Shown: one piece after another, positions 6,035-15,001 of the stretch
How the letters are laid out: every line of letters begins with the position of its first letter
Numbering within the stretch: the first letter of the stretch is position 1
Origin: Candidatus Saccharimonadales bacterium
GTDB taxonomy: Bacteria > Patescibacteriota > Saccharimonadia > Saccharimonadales > UBA4665
Assembly: GCA_025450135.1 (NCBI GenBank)
Contig: JANWHZ010000042.1
Location: forward strand, 1 to 18,978
Length of the DNA: 18,978 nucleotides
Direction of reading: 5' to 3'
Translations under genes and position numbers: made by a program
The notes under the pieces: model-generated
What the model saw: the letters and a program-made list of their open reading frames with translations, nothing else
Database searches by the model: none
What the model was told of the DNA's origin: nothing

Positions 6035-8080
6035 TTAGGCCCGCAGCAGCCGCAGTAGCGATGGCTTACGGTAGCGGGCTGAAAGTGACGTACTGAGTAT
6101 AAGCTTCTCGAGCGGCCGAAGTTGCCGGAGCTGTTGGTAGCTTGCTAAGTAACAGATAAGTAGTGTAGGATCTTGGTGAAACTCATAAATGCGGCTGAGT
6201 GTGAAATACACACAAGCCACAAGTGATCCATAGCGCATTCCTTCGAAGTCGAGAATGGCACTGATGTGACCATCGTTTACTAGCAAGTTGGTCGCATCAT
6301 AGTCAAAGTGGCTGTAACCACTAGCGGTAAATGTAGTTAGCAGCCGCTCACGAGTGCGGGGGGAAGGGTGCTGGTCGGCAGTCTGCTTTGCGTAGGCGAC
6401 TCCGCTCAGATGCAACTGAGCTTGCTGTAGGGCCATATCTTGCAATAGTTCTGGCGTGTACGAAGCAGGGTGTTTACCTGCCATAAACTCCATAAGCACG
6501 TACTGCCAGCGTATACCATTGAGCTCAAGATGGGACAGCTGCGTGCCATCAGTGTTTGTGAGTATGTGCGGTGTAGGCAACCCTTGGCTAGCGAGATAGG
6601 AAATAAAGTCGATCTCTCGTTCAATCTGCGTGTCAGTACAAGTGCTAGGCTTGTAAATGCGGAGTACGTACTGATTATTTGAGGCATGAATCAGCAACGT
6701 TCGGTTCGAGCTGCCGTTGCCAAACACTGTCATTGAAAAGTCGGCGATTTTATAGGCAGCTAGCATTGCGCGAAGGTCGGTGTGTAGGGCAGGGAAGGCG
6801 ACGTCGGGCGTGCGCCTGGGCCTCGCAGTAATCCGAAGCCACAAATGGGTCAGGCTGGCCGCGATATTGCCAGCTAAGAATGCCAGACCAACCCCAATCA
6901 ACCCGAACCGGATGAATACTAGTGCAGCAACAGCGGTAGTAGTGACCGTGACAACTTGCACACCAACAATGCCCCAGGTGCGCCGCTCGATGTTGAGTAG
7001 TGTATTGCCTACCGATGAGACCGCCATAAATAGCGTTCCAAGTGCGAGGATTTGGAAAATAACTGTGCCGTTTTGCCGGTATTGTGGCCCAAAGATAGCC
7101 AGCAGGTGGGGTGACACAAGGATTGCTACTGTTATGGCTGGGATAAGGAGCAGTGACAATAGGCGTACCGTTCTCTTCAAATGGCGTGCCAACTGGCGTG
7201 CGTCATAGGAACTTTCAGCCAGCAGCGATTGGGTAACTGCCGAGGGAATGATGTACAGTAGGTTTGCCATTGTCCAGGCCATGGAAAAAAAGGCGACAGA
7301 AGCGGCTCCTAAGTCTCGAATAATGAGCAGCGGCATGAGCTGCGCAGGCAAGCCCGCGAGTACCACTCCAATGTAATTGTGGAATGTGTATCCCCTCATT
7401 TGTTTCAGTAGCTTCCAGTCGGGCATAGTTAGCAGATGGTAATTACAGCCACGGTGCATTAAATAATAGCTGACAGCTAGTGAGGCGATCATTGCTAAGA
7501 TATACGCTCCAAAGATCCCTGTTGCACCGAAGGGTACAAACACTAGAGGCAGCAGGAGTTTCACAATAGCGAAGGTGGCGTAGCCGATGGTGTGGTATTC
7601 TCCGCGACGGTTGGATATAAAAACGGCATCGGTTAAGCTGTTGAGGCTAACTGAGGTCATGAGCACGATGAACGCCACTTTTGGCCATGTGCCGTCAAGC
7701 AGGCTGGTGCCCCCGTCCAGGGCAGTGCTGACGAGAATATAAGCAGCTGCAGCAAGGAGAGTAACACAGGTGACAATAATCGCTGCGGCATTAATATCCT
7801 GGCTCGGCTTTTTTGAGCCAGCGAGAAATCGGATAATTCCGGAATTTAAGCCAAGAAGACTCAAATTCGAAATAAGTGATGTGATAGAGATAAGTGTTGA
7901 GGCGATACCAATGTCAGTTGGTGTATATAAGTGAGCAACAAAGACCCAGAAGACAAAGCCTAACACTGACATGACGGCGGTACTAGCCATTAAAAATGTG
8001 GCGTTGCGGAATAGGCTATCTTTAGCAAACAGCATGTATGCTGCTTGGACACGTCCAAGAACGGCAGTGCGGATTGACAT
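6035..8080 (-). CDS. Wzx-type flippase fused to APH-like kinase domain
   Basis: 681 residues from the preferred ATG at 8080. Residues about 15-420 are a polysaccharide flippase (MOP superfamily) with a dozen or so hydrophobic helices, beginning KDSLFRNATFLMAS near residue 20. Residues about 445-640 are an aminoglycoside-phosphotransferase/choline-kinase-like domain. It shows QYVLRIYKP with R474 at the ATP-lysine position, QIEREIDFISYLASQGLPTP with the paired glutamate, VLMEFMAG as hinge, SHFDYDATNLLV with catalytic H591, D593, N598, and ILDFEGMRYG with metal-binding D611. Wzx C-termini normally face the cytoplasm, so ATP would be reachable. The longer frame, up to 8143, starts inside the promoter and is not preferred. 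The substrate of the kinase is unknown. It may phosphorylate a lipid-linked sugar or sense precursor (inference). Confidence 0.88.
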   Translation of the reverse strand: MSIRTAVLGRVQAAYMLFAKDSLFRNATFLMASTAVMSVLGFVFWVFVAHLYTPTDIGIASTLISITSLISNLSLLGLNSGIIRFLAGSKKPSQDINAAAIIVTCVTLLAAAAYILVSTALDGGTSLLDGTWPKVAFIVLMTSVSLNSLTDAVFISNRRGEYHTIGYATFAIVKLLLPLVFVPFGATGIFGAYILAMIASLAVSYYLMHRGCNYHLLTMPDWKLLKQMRGYTFHNYIGVVLAGLPAQLMPLLIIRDLGAASVAFFSMAWTMANLLYIIPSAVTQSLLAESSYDARQLARHLKRTVRLLSLLLIPAITVAILVSPHLLAIFGPQYRQNGTVIFQILALGTLFMAVSSVGNTLLNIERRTWGIVGVQVVTVTTTAVAALVFIRFGLIGVGLAFLAGNIAASLTHLWLRITARPRRTPDVAFPALHTDLRAMLAAYKIADFSMTVFGNGSSNRTLLIHASNNQYVLRIYKPSTCTDTQIEREIDFISYLASQGLPTPHILTNTDGTQLSHLELNGIRWQYVLMEFMAGKHPASYTPELLQDMALQQAQLHLSGVAYAKQTADQHPSPRTRERLLTTFTASGYSHFDYDATNLLVNDGHISAILDFEGMRYGSLVACVYFTLSRIYEFHQDPTLLICYLASYQQLRQLRPLEKLILSTSLSARYRKPSLLRLLRA

Positions 8081-8094
8081 AATTGGTTTACTAT

Positions 8095-8123
8095 ATTTAA
8101 TACTTACTAACAGTATTTGACAA
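8095..8123 (-). promoter_or_regulatory. Promoter of the flippase-kinase gene
   Basis: On the minus strand TTGTCA (8118-8123), 17 bases, then TTAAAT (8095-8100), which matches TATAAT at four of six positions. The start would be near 8088, giving a leader of about eight bases to ATG 8080. This is why the 21-codon longer start at 8143 is not chosen. Confidence 0.45.
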
Positions 8124-8156
8124 CTTACACTGTGTCTACACATAAGATGCCAATGT

Positions 8157-8185
8157 TTGCTACAACGCTAATATGATGGTATATT
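8157..8185 (+). promoter_or_regulatory. Promoter of the 8241-14344 operon
   Basis: TTGCTA (8157-8162), 17 bases, TATATT (8180-8185) with TG at 8177-8178 as extended -10. Transcription would start near 8192, leaving a leader of about 50 bases that holds the purine run AAGAAGAGG (8221-8229) as a possible ribosome site for ATG 8241. Confidence 0.55.
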
Positions 8186-8240
8186 GATAGTAAACTTTTC
8201 TCCGGACGTACGCTATTCTGAAGAAGAGGTTATATATCCC

Positions 8241-8702
8241 ATGTCACATTTTAATCGCCATCAGCGTGTAAGTGGCGCCGCGTACCTGACGTGGGCATTT
8301 TTACTGTTGCTAGTCTTATCGGTGGTACTTATTGCTACCATAGCAAGCGGCATAAGTCTGGGGCAGGCATGGACACTCGCAACTACTCACCAGCCAGAGC
8401 GTTATAGTGAACTCTACTTTGCTGATCCCGGGCACCTACCGACGTACGCTCCGGCAAGTAAAGAACAGATCATATATTTCTATATTGTTAACCACGAGCA
8501 CCAGAGTCAGTTATATACCTATCAAGTAATGCAGACTATCGGCACTGCTACAACTGTTACCGAAGCATCGGTGTATGTACGCGACGGCCAGGATGCGCAG
8601 CAGAAAGTGCAGTTTATCATTCCTAAGCCATTGCAGCAGGCGATAATTACTGTCCGGTTGCTCCATAGCAATCTTCAGCTGTCATTTAGGAGCCAATCAT
8701 GA
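8241..8702 (+). CDS. Small anchored protein, DUF1616 C-terminal-like
   Basis: 153 residues from ATG 8241. An upstream TTG at 8184 also keeps the frame open, but it overlaps the likely -10. One membrane helix (about residues 14-37) follows a positively charged N-terminus, so the rest should face outward. The outer domain reads RYSELYFADPGHLPTYAP, EQIIYFYIVNHEHQSQLYTYQV and ends in beta-strand-like stretches. This recalls the soluble C-terminal half of archaeal DUF1616 proteins ('TEFY...', 'VxNHE'). No catalytic residues are evident. It opens the operon, and its TGA overlaps the ATG of the next gene. The membrane half of DUF1616 seems to lie in the last gene of the same operon. The family match is from memory and moderate. 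Confidence 0.65.
   Translation: MSHFNRHQRVSGAAYLTWAFLLLLVLSVVLIATIASGISLGQAWTLATTHQPERYSELYFADPGHLPTYAPASKEQIIYFYIVNHEHQSQLYTYQVMQTIGTATTVTEASVYVRDGQDAQQKVQFIIPKPLQQAIITVRLLHSNLQLSFRSQS
8688..8692 (+). promoter_or_regulatory. Shine-Dalgarno of the first GT4 gene
   Basis: AGGAG lies six bases before ATG 8699, inside the end of the preceding gene. It fixes the start of the GT4 gene and shows that internal operon genes use Shine-Dalgarno sites while first genes are mostly short-leadered. Confidence 0.75.
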
Positions 8703-9826
8703 AGGCGCTCATCATAGCACCTTATTATGCGCCGGCCATTGGCGGTCTGGAAAACTACGCTCGCCAGTTGAATAAAGCGCTTGCAGAACAAGAAGATTGG
8801 GATATTGTTGTTATCACTTCGCAAAAAGGGCTGCGCCAAACTCAAGGATACATTGATGGCATGCGGATTTATCGCTTGGGTACATGGATCAAAGTTTCGA
8901 ATACACCGCTTAACCCACTCTGGCCACTGATAATCCACCGTATAGTGAAGCAAGAAAAGCCTGACGTCATCTTAGCGCATACGCCTGTTCCGTCACTTGC
9001 GGATGCAGCAGCACTAGCCAAGGGTACAGTGCCGCTCGTTGTGATATCACATGCGGCGACATTGCTTAAGCAGGGCTCGCCGCTGTTCAATATAGTGGCT
9101 CGGGTCTATAACGTGTTCGGTGTATACACCTTTCGGCGTGCCAACCGCATTTTTGCTGTCTCGGACTATGTGAAGCAACAACTACAACCGAGTTTACAAG
9201 CCAAAACGACAATTGTGCCTAATGCAGTCTGGCAACATGATATCAGGGCGAGAAAACAGCCTAGTCGCGTCGAGTTCATTTTCATCGGTTCGCTTGCTCG
9301 CAGCCATGCGTGGAAGGGAGTTCGGCAAATAATCGAAGCCATGTCCATATATAGCCAGCGTTATGGTAATGATTTTAATCTAACCATAGTCGGGGATGGC
9401 AATATGCGTGCCAGCTATGAGCGATTGGCTAGTGATCTCGGCATTGTAGATCATGTGCGTTTTGTGGGTGCACAGGTCGGCGAGGCAAAGGTGCGCTATC
9501 TTCAGAACGCGCAGGCCATGGTTGTTTACCCGGTTACTGAAAATGATGCATTTCCAACGGTTATGCTTGAAGCGTGGGCGCAATCCGTGCCTGTAGTTGC
9601 GGCACGTCTTGGCTGCATCGCAACACTTGTACACGATGGTGAAGACGGCTACCTATGCGCACCTAAAGCGCCTGCGGAACTTGCCGAGAAGTTACACCAA
9701 CTAACGCTAGCTCCGACCGAAGCTCGCACGAAAGTTGCGCGGGCAGCTGCTAAACTTGTCGCCGACCGCTACACGTGGGAACGTCAAGCAAAGCTCGTGA
9801 GCAGCGAAGTGGGTAAGCTACTATGA
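8699..9826 (+). CDS. Glycosyltransferase family 4
   Basis: A 375-residue GT-B enzyme. The N-terminal Rossmann half starts MKALIIAPYYAPAIGGLENY, with the glycine-rich acceptor loop G15-G16. An 'AVSDYV' strand (153-158) and PNAV (174-177) lead into the donor half. FIFIGSL (193-199), LTIVGDGN (228-235) and VRFVGAQV (253-260) follow. D283 to E291 (DAFPTVMLE) stands where the family usually has E-x7-E, with aspartate in the first place. It transfers a sugar from a nucleotide donor, probably to the growing lipid-linked glycan at the inner membrane face. It is coupled by ATGA overlaps on both sides. The sugar and the linkage cannot be told. Confidence 0.92.
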   Translation: MKALIIAPYYAPAIGGLENYARQLNKALAEQEDWDIVVITSQKGLRQTQGYIDGMRIYRLGTWIKVSNTPLNPLWPLIIHRIVKQEKPDVILAHTPVPSLADAAALAKGTVPLVVISHAATLLKQGSPLFNIVARVYNVFGVYTFRRANRIFAVSDYVKQQLQPSLQAKTTIVPNAVWQHDIRARKQPSRVEFIFIGSLARSHAWKGVRQIIEAMSIYSQRYGNDFNLTIVGDGNMRASYERLASDLGIVDHVRFVGAQVGEAKVRYLQNAQAMVVYPVTENDAFPTVMLEAWAQSVPVVAARLGCIATLVHDGEDGYLCAPKAPAELAEKLHQLTLAPTEARTKVARAAAKLVADRYTWERQAKLVSSEVGKLL

Positions 9827-11022
9827 AGCTTTTAATGCTTGGTTCTGCGTCATATAAAAGCAGCCTTACGTATTTCCGTCTTATTACACTTAGTCAGGCG
9901 CTGGCCAAGCTCGGCTGGGATGTGACGGTCATGGTACCGTCTGCAGATAAGTATAATAATTTTACTCCTGACCCCAGTGCAAGAGTTTCTGGTATCACAT
10001 TGGTCCAACCATGGCAGCCGGCAACCCGGAACATGTTGGTTAACCTCGTGCCGTATGTCATTACTGGTCTAGCGGCGGTTCTTAAACGACGTACAGATAT
10101 GGTGTATGTGTACAAACCGACACCGATTACCATTATTGGCTTGGCGCCAAAGCTGCTATTCCGTACCCCGCTCATCGTCGACATGGACGATTTGGGAAGC
10201 GAAGTGATGCGTCTCGAAAAGCAGTCGAAGCTGCTGGTTTGGCTGGTTTCTGCCAGCGAGCGTCTCGCAGTGCGATGGGCAACAGCAGTGGTAGTTGCAT
10301 CGACATATCTTGAATCTTCCGTTCGTTCCCATTACCCGCATAAGCCGGTTATTATTATCAGCAACGGTGTTGACCCTGAAGAATATCCATTGTTGCCTAT
10401 TGCTAAGCCACGGCATGCGCTCTATTACTTTGGGGCGCTCAATCGCCTCAGTCTTATTGAGCCGTTGCTGCGGGCATTGCCGTCAGTCGTAACGACGCTG
10501 CCAGATGTGCAGGTATATATACTTGGCGGCGGTGAAGCGTTAGCTGCAGCAAAGCAGTTGGTTGACCACCTTAAAATAGGTGACAACGTGCACTTTAGCG
10601 GTTGGATCGAGAAGCAGGGGATACGCGATTACGTACAGTTTGCAGATGTTGCGCTCTGTGTCCAACCCGACATCCCTACGGTGCGTGCCGCGAGCAACGT
10701 GAAAGTATTCCAATACATGGCGCTTGGTACCGTACCAGTAGTAAGTGATGTGGGCGATTTGGCGTCATATGTGGGTGCCGGTACTAGCGGGTCTGTAGGC
10801 AGAGCAGTTGCAGCTGATAATCCAGCGGCGTTGGCGAATGCACTCACGTATCTGCTAGGGCATGGCGATCTGCGTGTCCGGATGGCAAAGCTAGCACGCC
10901 GCCGTGTTGAAGCAATGTATAGCTGGGAAAGGCTTGCACGCCAACTTGAGCCATTCCTACTCGAGCATATACCCGCACGATCTCAGAAGACGCCACCTGG
11001 GGAGATAGTAAAGCATGGCTAA
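9823..11022 (+). CDS. Glycosyltransferase family 4
   Basis: A 399-residue GT-B enzyme starting at an ATGA overlap. The N-terminal half holds MVYVYKPTPI and LIVDMDDLG, typical of WbuB/WcaI-like GT4 enzymes. The donor half has ISNGVDPEEYP, ALYYFGALNRLSLIEPLL, VQVYILGGG, VHFSGWI, and NVKVFQYMALGTVPVVSDV, where lysine and 'FxYMALGTPVV' form the nucleotide-sugar pocket. The classic E-x7-E is replaced in this subgroup. Its 3' end overlaps the next gene by eight bases, so the two are translationally coupled. It most likely acts second in the same glycan assembly; donor and acceptor are unknown. Confidence 0.9.
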   Translation: MKLLMLGSASYKSSLTYFRLITLSQALAKLGWDVTVMVPSADKYNNFTPDPSARVSGITLVQPWQPATRNMLVNLVPYVITGLAAVLKRRTDMVYVYKPTPITIIGLAPKLLFRTPLIVDMDDLGSEVMRLEKQSKLLVWLVSASERLAVRWATAVVVASTYLESSVRSHYPHKPVIIISNGVDPEEYPLLPIAKPRHALYYFGALNRLSLIEPLLRALPSVVTTLPDVQVYILGGGEALAAAKQLVDHLKIGDNVHFSGWIEKQGIRDYVQFADVALCVQPDIPTVRAASNVKVFQYMALGTVPVVSDVGDLASYVGAGTSGSVGRAVAADNPAALANALTYLLGHGDLRVRMAKLARRRVEAMYSWERLARQLEPFLLEHIPARSQKTPPGEIVKHG

Positions 11023-14000
11023 GCTGCCATTCGTTAGCGTAGTGGTTATCAGCTACTGCGGTGAAGGTACCCTCGGGGCCACGCTCCAGTCATTGATATC
11101 CCAAACATATTCACGCAATCGTTACGAAATCATTGTGGTCAATGACGGATCAACTGACGGGACTCTCGATGTTGCACGCAGCTTTGAAAAAAACGGCGTA
11201 CGCGTAGTAGACATAGCGCACAAAGATATTGCCGGCGCACGCAATGCGGGACTGACGGCGTGCAAAGGCACGATATATGTCGCTTTTGACGATGACTGCG
11301 TCGCAGAGCCAGACTGGCTAGCACAACTGATCAGCGGCTACGCTACTGGCAATCCCCTGGGAGTCGGTGGACGCATTGCAGAACCTTGGCCAGCAAAAGG
11401 GATTGTTAGCGCGTATATTAGCGCTGGCGACAATAACCACGGCGTCCAACTTGAAACAAGTGCTGCGCCAAATCGGAGCCCTTTCCGGCGCTTTACAAAT
11501 TACATCCAAAGCCGCCTTAAGACTGCCATGCCGCTTCCTGAACGCGCCACCGTGAAAGAGTTATATGGAGCCAGCAGCTCATTCCCGGTAGAGATGCTTA
11601 AAGAGGCAGGCGGCTGGCGTGAAGACATGGCCAAAATCGAAGATCGAGACCTCAGTATACGGCTTCGCGCAGCCTACCCTGATAGGTCCTTTTATCTGAT
11701 GTCGAAAGCAGTCTTACATCATGAACGTGGCCAGACGCTTATACAATATCTTCTCCGTTCGTATACGCGTGGCCCGTTTAACCTTAAGTTTCACCTGAGC
11801 AACCATCTAGCTCCCCCGGTCTTCCCTTTCCCGATACTATTTACGCTGATTATGATGGCTGCTGCGGTGTGGAATGCTTATTGGGTACCGCTACTTGCCG
11901 TCGTCGTGCCGCAACTTCTTTACTTCTGGTGGGGGGTATACGCCATCCGACGACATCGTGTAACAGCCGTACTCTTCCCTTATATCCAGCTTGCCGAGGA
12001 GGCATTGGTTTTGGCTGGTCTAGCTCATGGCTACATCCAGCTTTTACGTGATCGGCGCACCATGGTAGCGCATATTCTTACGAGTCTGGCCCACCTTATG
12101 CTTTGTTGGGGACTTATTGTGGCCTGGATGATAATATTGCTCAGATCGTCGTCACCAGTTGCACATACTGTCGTGTCGTTGCCGTTCCTGCTTTTTGTCC
12201 CTGGATTTCTGGCTTGGCGCAGCATACGGCCTGCACGCCAAGGTAGTTCAGGCTTTAGGACATTGAGCTACAGCGTTGGTCTCAGTTTACTAATCCTGAT
12301 GGTGGGTGGGTTGGTACTTAACGAAACATACATTGTACTAGGTAAGCCAGAACCGTTGAGCGTCCAACCCTTGGTGTATACGTTTGGGTTGGCAACAGTG
12401 TTTTTGGCAGCCGTCGCATTCTTGCGGACGCCGAGACGGTTCCGATTTATCCATCGGCCGCATAAGATGGCAGGTGGGCTGCAGCAAGCGATAGCCGCAA
12501 TAGGTATTGGCCTCCTGCTGCCGATGATTGCCGCTGCCGGCGCTACAACTTTGAACAACGGTGGATCAGCTGGGTTGGCTGGTCTAGCCCTCGGCGCAAT
12601 CGGGGTACTCGTTTTAATCATAGTAATTTGGGGGCACACGCTCATCCATTACTACGGCTGGCTGCTGTATGGCATTTGCCTGACTCTGCTTTTTGGCTCT
12701 TCGCTACGCGGTTGGAATATTACCGGTCATGATGTACTCCAAGAATTCCAGGTCTTCCAACTGACACTGCAACACGCCGCGTGGCACATGTCGTACTACC
12801 AAGACGCCTACACGGCTTGCCTGAGTATTACAATCTTGCCGACTATCATTCAGAAGTTGACTGGCATTGCAGACCCATATGTTTTTAAAGTTGTATTCCA
12901 ATTGTTTTTCGCATTGGCTGCTCCAATTATGTACCAGACTTTAAAGTCGTATGTTAGCTCTAAACGGGCGTTGTTGGCGACAATAGTATTCTTGTTTTTC
13001 CCGACTTTTATGACTGATATCATGATGCTGAACCGCCAGGAAACCGCACTTCTATTTTTTGTACTTTCTCTCTACGTAGGGCTAGACGTTACACTTGGGC
13101 GACGGACCAGGGCACTGCTCAGCTTTCTTTTCTTGCTAGGTATGGTTTTATCGCACTACTCCACGAGCTATGTTGCTCTTGCGACGCTGGTGATTGCACT
13201 TGTAATGGCTCTTAGCTGGAAGGGCATTGCCCGCTTACTGCGAGCCAAAAGCATAGCTGCCTTTGATGCGCTTACGCAGCTTTACCGGCCAACTGTCATA
13301 GCGGCGGCATTGGTAGCGCTTGTTGTCTGGGGTTCGATCATAACGCAGACGTCGTCCAATGTCTATCAAACGCTCGGGCTTATTACTGCTACTATAAGCC
13401 AGAAGATTAACGGCAGCGCGTCGGCTACACCACCGAAGTCCCCAAGTTCTGTCGTGCACTATGCGGCTGTCATGGAACAGACCCGAGTGCTCCCTGCCAA
13501 TCAGTACTATCCTACTAGCGTAGTAAGCAAATATCCATTGCAAGCTGAGTATCAGCGGGCTGCGCCTTTGACAGGGTTCGCGTCTCGATTGCATGTATCC
13601 CCCACCTTCCTGGCCCAGGTATATGACGGAGTACGCAGTATATATGCGCTGACAATAGAAGGCCTACTTGTGCTAGGACTGGCACTGGCGTTATTTCTTC
13701 GAAAACGCAAGTTCGGTTTGCCTAGTCCATATGTGTTGCTCGGTGTTGCCTCGTTGGTTCTAATCGGTGCTCAAGCGTATTTACCAGCTGCTATCAACTA
13801 CGGAGCAACGCGTGTTGTCCAGCAAGCATTACTCGTGCTGGCGCTGCCTATTGTGTTGGCTGGCCTGTGGTTGCTCAAAGTTGCACGCATCCCTGCGTAT
13901 TTGCGCGAGGGAATATTCGCCGCAGGTTTGGTAATTTTCTTCGTAGTACTATCCGGCTTAGCTCCGGCCCTGACTGGCGGCTACCGACCCGTGTTGCCCC

Positions 14001-14344
14001 TAGCCAACGATGGGCTGTACTATCAGGCATACTATACGCATCAGGAAGAGATCGCTGCTGCACATTGGCTTGCAACTAGTCCTCCAGTTGGCTCACGAAT
14101 CTATAGCGACGAGTTCATGCGGCGTAAGGCAATTACTTACGGTGCCATATTTGGCCAGCCGACTCTTGTACCGGGCGCAATTCCTATCGACAGCTACGTT
14201 GTTCTCGACTATGGTAACACCGTGTTTAATCAGGTACCAGCTTATGACGGCGCCGCTGTAATCTACTATCGGCCACCAGTCGGCTTTTTGACTGCCAACA
14301 AGGACGTTGTTTACACGTCAGGTAATATACGTATTTATCGATAA
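11015..14344 (+). CDS. GT2-DUF1616-DUF2206 membrane fusion glycosyltransferase
   Basis: 1109 residues in at least three modules. Residues 1-250 are a cytoplasmic GT2 domain: FVSVVVISYCGEG, VVNDGSTDGT (D44), FDDDC (92-94) and the catalytic-base segment IEDRDLSIR (208-216). About 270-345 is hydrophobic. About 360-475 resembles the membrane half of DUF1616 (SLPFLLFVPGFLAWRSI, YSVGLSLLILMVGG). About 535-980 matches DUF2206, a GT-C-like membrane family: WNITGHDVLQEFQVF with an outer-loop H572-D573, SITILPTIIQKL, YVFKVVFQ, MLNRQETALLFFVL, and SHYSTSYV. A large outer loop (about 776-870) and an outer C-tail (985-1109) complete it. It could add one sugar inside with nucleotide donors and another outside with polyprenyl-phosphate donors (inference). 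A GGGGAG site precedes the ATG. Confidence 0.88.
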   Translation: MAKLPFVSVVVISYCGEGTLGATLQSLISQTYSRNRYEIIVVNDGSTDGTLDVARSFEKNGVRVVDIAHKDIAGARNAGLTACKGTIYVAFDDDCVAEPDWLAQLISGYATGNPLGVGGRIAEPWPAKGIVSAYISAGDNNHGVQLETSAAPNRSPFRRFTNYIQSRLKTAMPLPERATVKELYGASSSFPVEMLKEAGGWREDMAKIEDRDLSIRLRAAYPDRSFYLMSKAVLHHERGQTLIQYLLRSYTRGPFNLKFHLSNHLAPPVFPFPILFTLIMMAAAVWNAYWVPLLAVVVPQLLYFWWGVYAIRRHRVTAVLFPYIQLAEEALVLAGLAHGYIQLLRDRRTMVAHILTSLAHLMLCWGLIVAWMIILLRSSSPVAHTVVSLPFLLFVPGFLAWRSIRPARQGSSGFRTLSYSVGLSLLILMVGGLVLNETYIVLGKPEPLSVQPLVYTFGLATVFLAAVAFLRTPRRFRFIHRPHKMAGGLQQAIAAIGIGLLLPMIAAAGATTLNNGGSAGLAGLALGAIGVLVLIIVIWGHTLIHYYGWLLYGICLTLLFGSSLRGWNITGHDVLQEFQVFQLTLQHAAWHMSYYQDAYTACLSITILPTIIQKLTGIADPYVFKVVFQLFFALAAPIMYQTLKSYVSSKRALLATIVFLFFPTFMTDIMMLNRQETALLFFVLSLYVGLDVTLGRRTRALLSFLFLLGMVLSHYSTSYVALATLVIALVMALSWKGIARLLRAKSIAAFDALTQLYRPTVIAAALVALVVWGSIITQTSSNVYQTLGLITATISQKINGSASATPPKSPSSVVHYAAVMEQTRVLPANQYYPTSVVSKYPLQAEYQRAAPLTGFASRLHVSPTFLAQVYDGVRSIYALTIEGLLVLGLALALFLRKRKFGLPSPYVLLGVASLVLIGAQAYLPAAINYGATRVVQQALLVLALPIVLAGLWLLKVARIPAYLREGIFAAGLVIFFVVLSGLAPALTGGYRPVLPLANDGLYYQAYYTHQEEIAAAHWLATSPPVGSRIYSDEFMRRKAITYGAIFGQPTLVPGAIPIDSYVVLDYGNTVFNQVPAYDGAAVIYYRPPVGFLTANKDVVYTSGNIRIYR

Positions 14345-14353
14345 AACTCGAAG

Positions 14354-15001
14354 TTACCAATCTTCTGATGGTGCAGTTACTTCGTAACCGTGCGAACGGA
14401 TATCATCAATAAGCTTAGGTAATATCTCGAGCGTGTGTCGTCCGTGGATATGGAACAAGATAACCGCACCAGGATGCAGCTCAGATAAAATCGTATGTCG
14501 TATGGTTGCGACGCTCGCATTTGTCCAGTCACGGCTATCGATAGTCCAATAGCAAAGTGAAAAACCGAGCGACTCGGCCAGATTTCGTATTCGTCTGTCA
14601 GCGCGACCTTGTGGTGCTCTGAGCCAGCGACTTTGTAGCCCACGGTTGATTTCTTCCTGTGCCTTACTATCACTCAACTTCAGTAGGTTCGCGTGGGTGT
14701 ATGTATGGTTGCCAACAATATGCCCGGCTTGCTCAATTTCCCGGACGAGATCCGGGTGCTCAGCAGCCCAGGAACCGACAAGAAAAAACATTGCTTTTGA
14801 ATTCTTGTCGGCAAGAGTACGCAACAGGCAGCGTACTTCGGTTTCGGTACCGTAGTCGTCAAACGTGAGCAAAATCGTATCGCTTGATTTATGGCAGCGC
14901 TTTTCTGCCTGAGTTGCCGCAATTTTCCAGTCGGCATATTTGTGTAATATGCGTGAGAGTGTATGACTGGTGCTAAGAGCAACCGTAGTATTATGCGGCA
15001 T
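14354..15001 (-). CDS. Polysaccharide deacetylase, NodB type (CE4)
   Basis: 215 residues with every CE4 motif: LLTFDD (44-49) with the catalytic base and metal aspartates, H99-TYT-H103 metal ligands, RAP (128-130), DSRDW (155-159) and LFHIHG (182-187) with H184. The enzyme removes N- or O-acetyl groups from glycans such as peptidoglycan, chitin-like polymers or exopolysaccharide. It is near the short end of the family's length. No signal peptide or membrane segment is seen, which is odd for a wall enzyme. The small membrane protein encoded just upstream may provide anchoring (inference). Start choice is secure: AGGAGGAG lies seven bases before, and the ATG overlaps the upstream stop as TAATG. 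It converges on the fusion glycosyltransferase with a nine-base gap. Confidence 0.92.
   Translation of the reverse strand: MPHNTTVALSTSHTLSRILHKYADWKIAATQAEKRCHKSSDTILLTFDDYGTETEVRCLLRTLADKNSKAMFFLVGSWAAEHPDLVREIEQAGHIVGNHTYTHANLLKLSDSKAQEEINRGLQSRWLRAPQGRADRRIRNLAESLGFSLCYWTIDSRDWTNASVATIRHTILSELHPGAVILFHIHGRHTLEILPKLIDDIRSHGYEVTAPSEDW

Noticed and set aside
8081..8143. A longer N-terminus for the flippase-kinase
   Set aside because: The extra 21 codons span the likely promoter, and family members begin near KDSLFRN close to the second ATG.
12268..12645. A 125-codon antisense frame within the fusion glycosyltransferase
   Set aside because: It is a shadow of the membrane-helix codons on the other strand, without any start signal.
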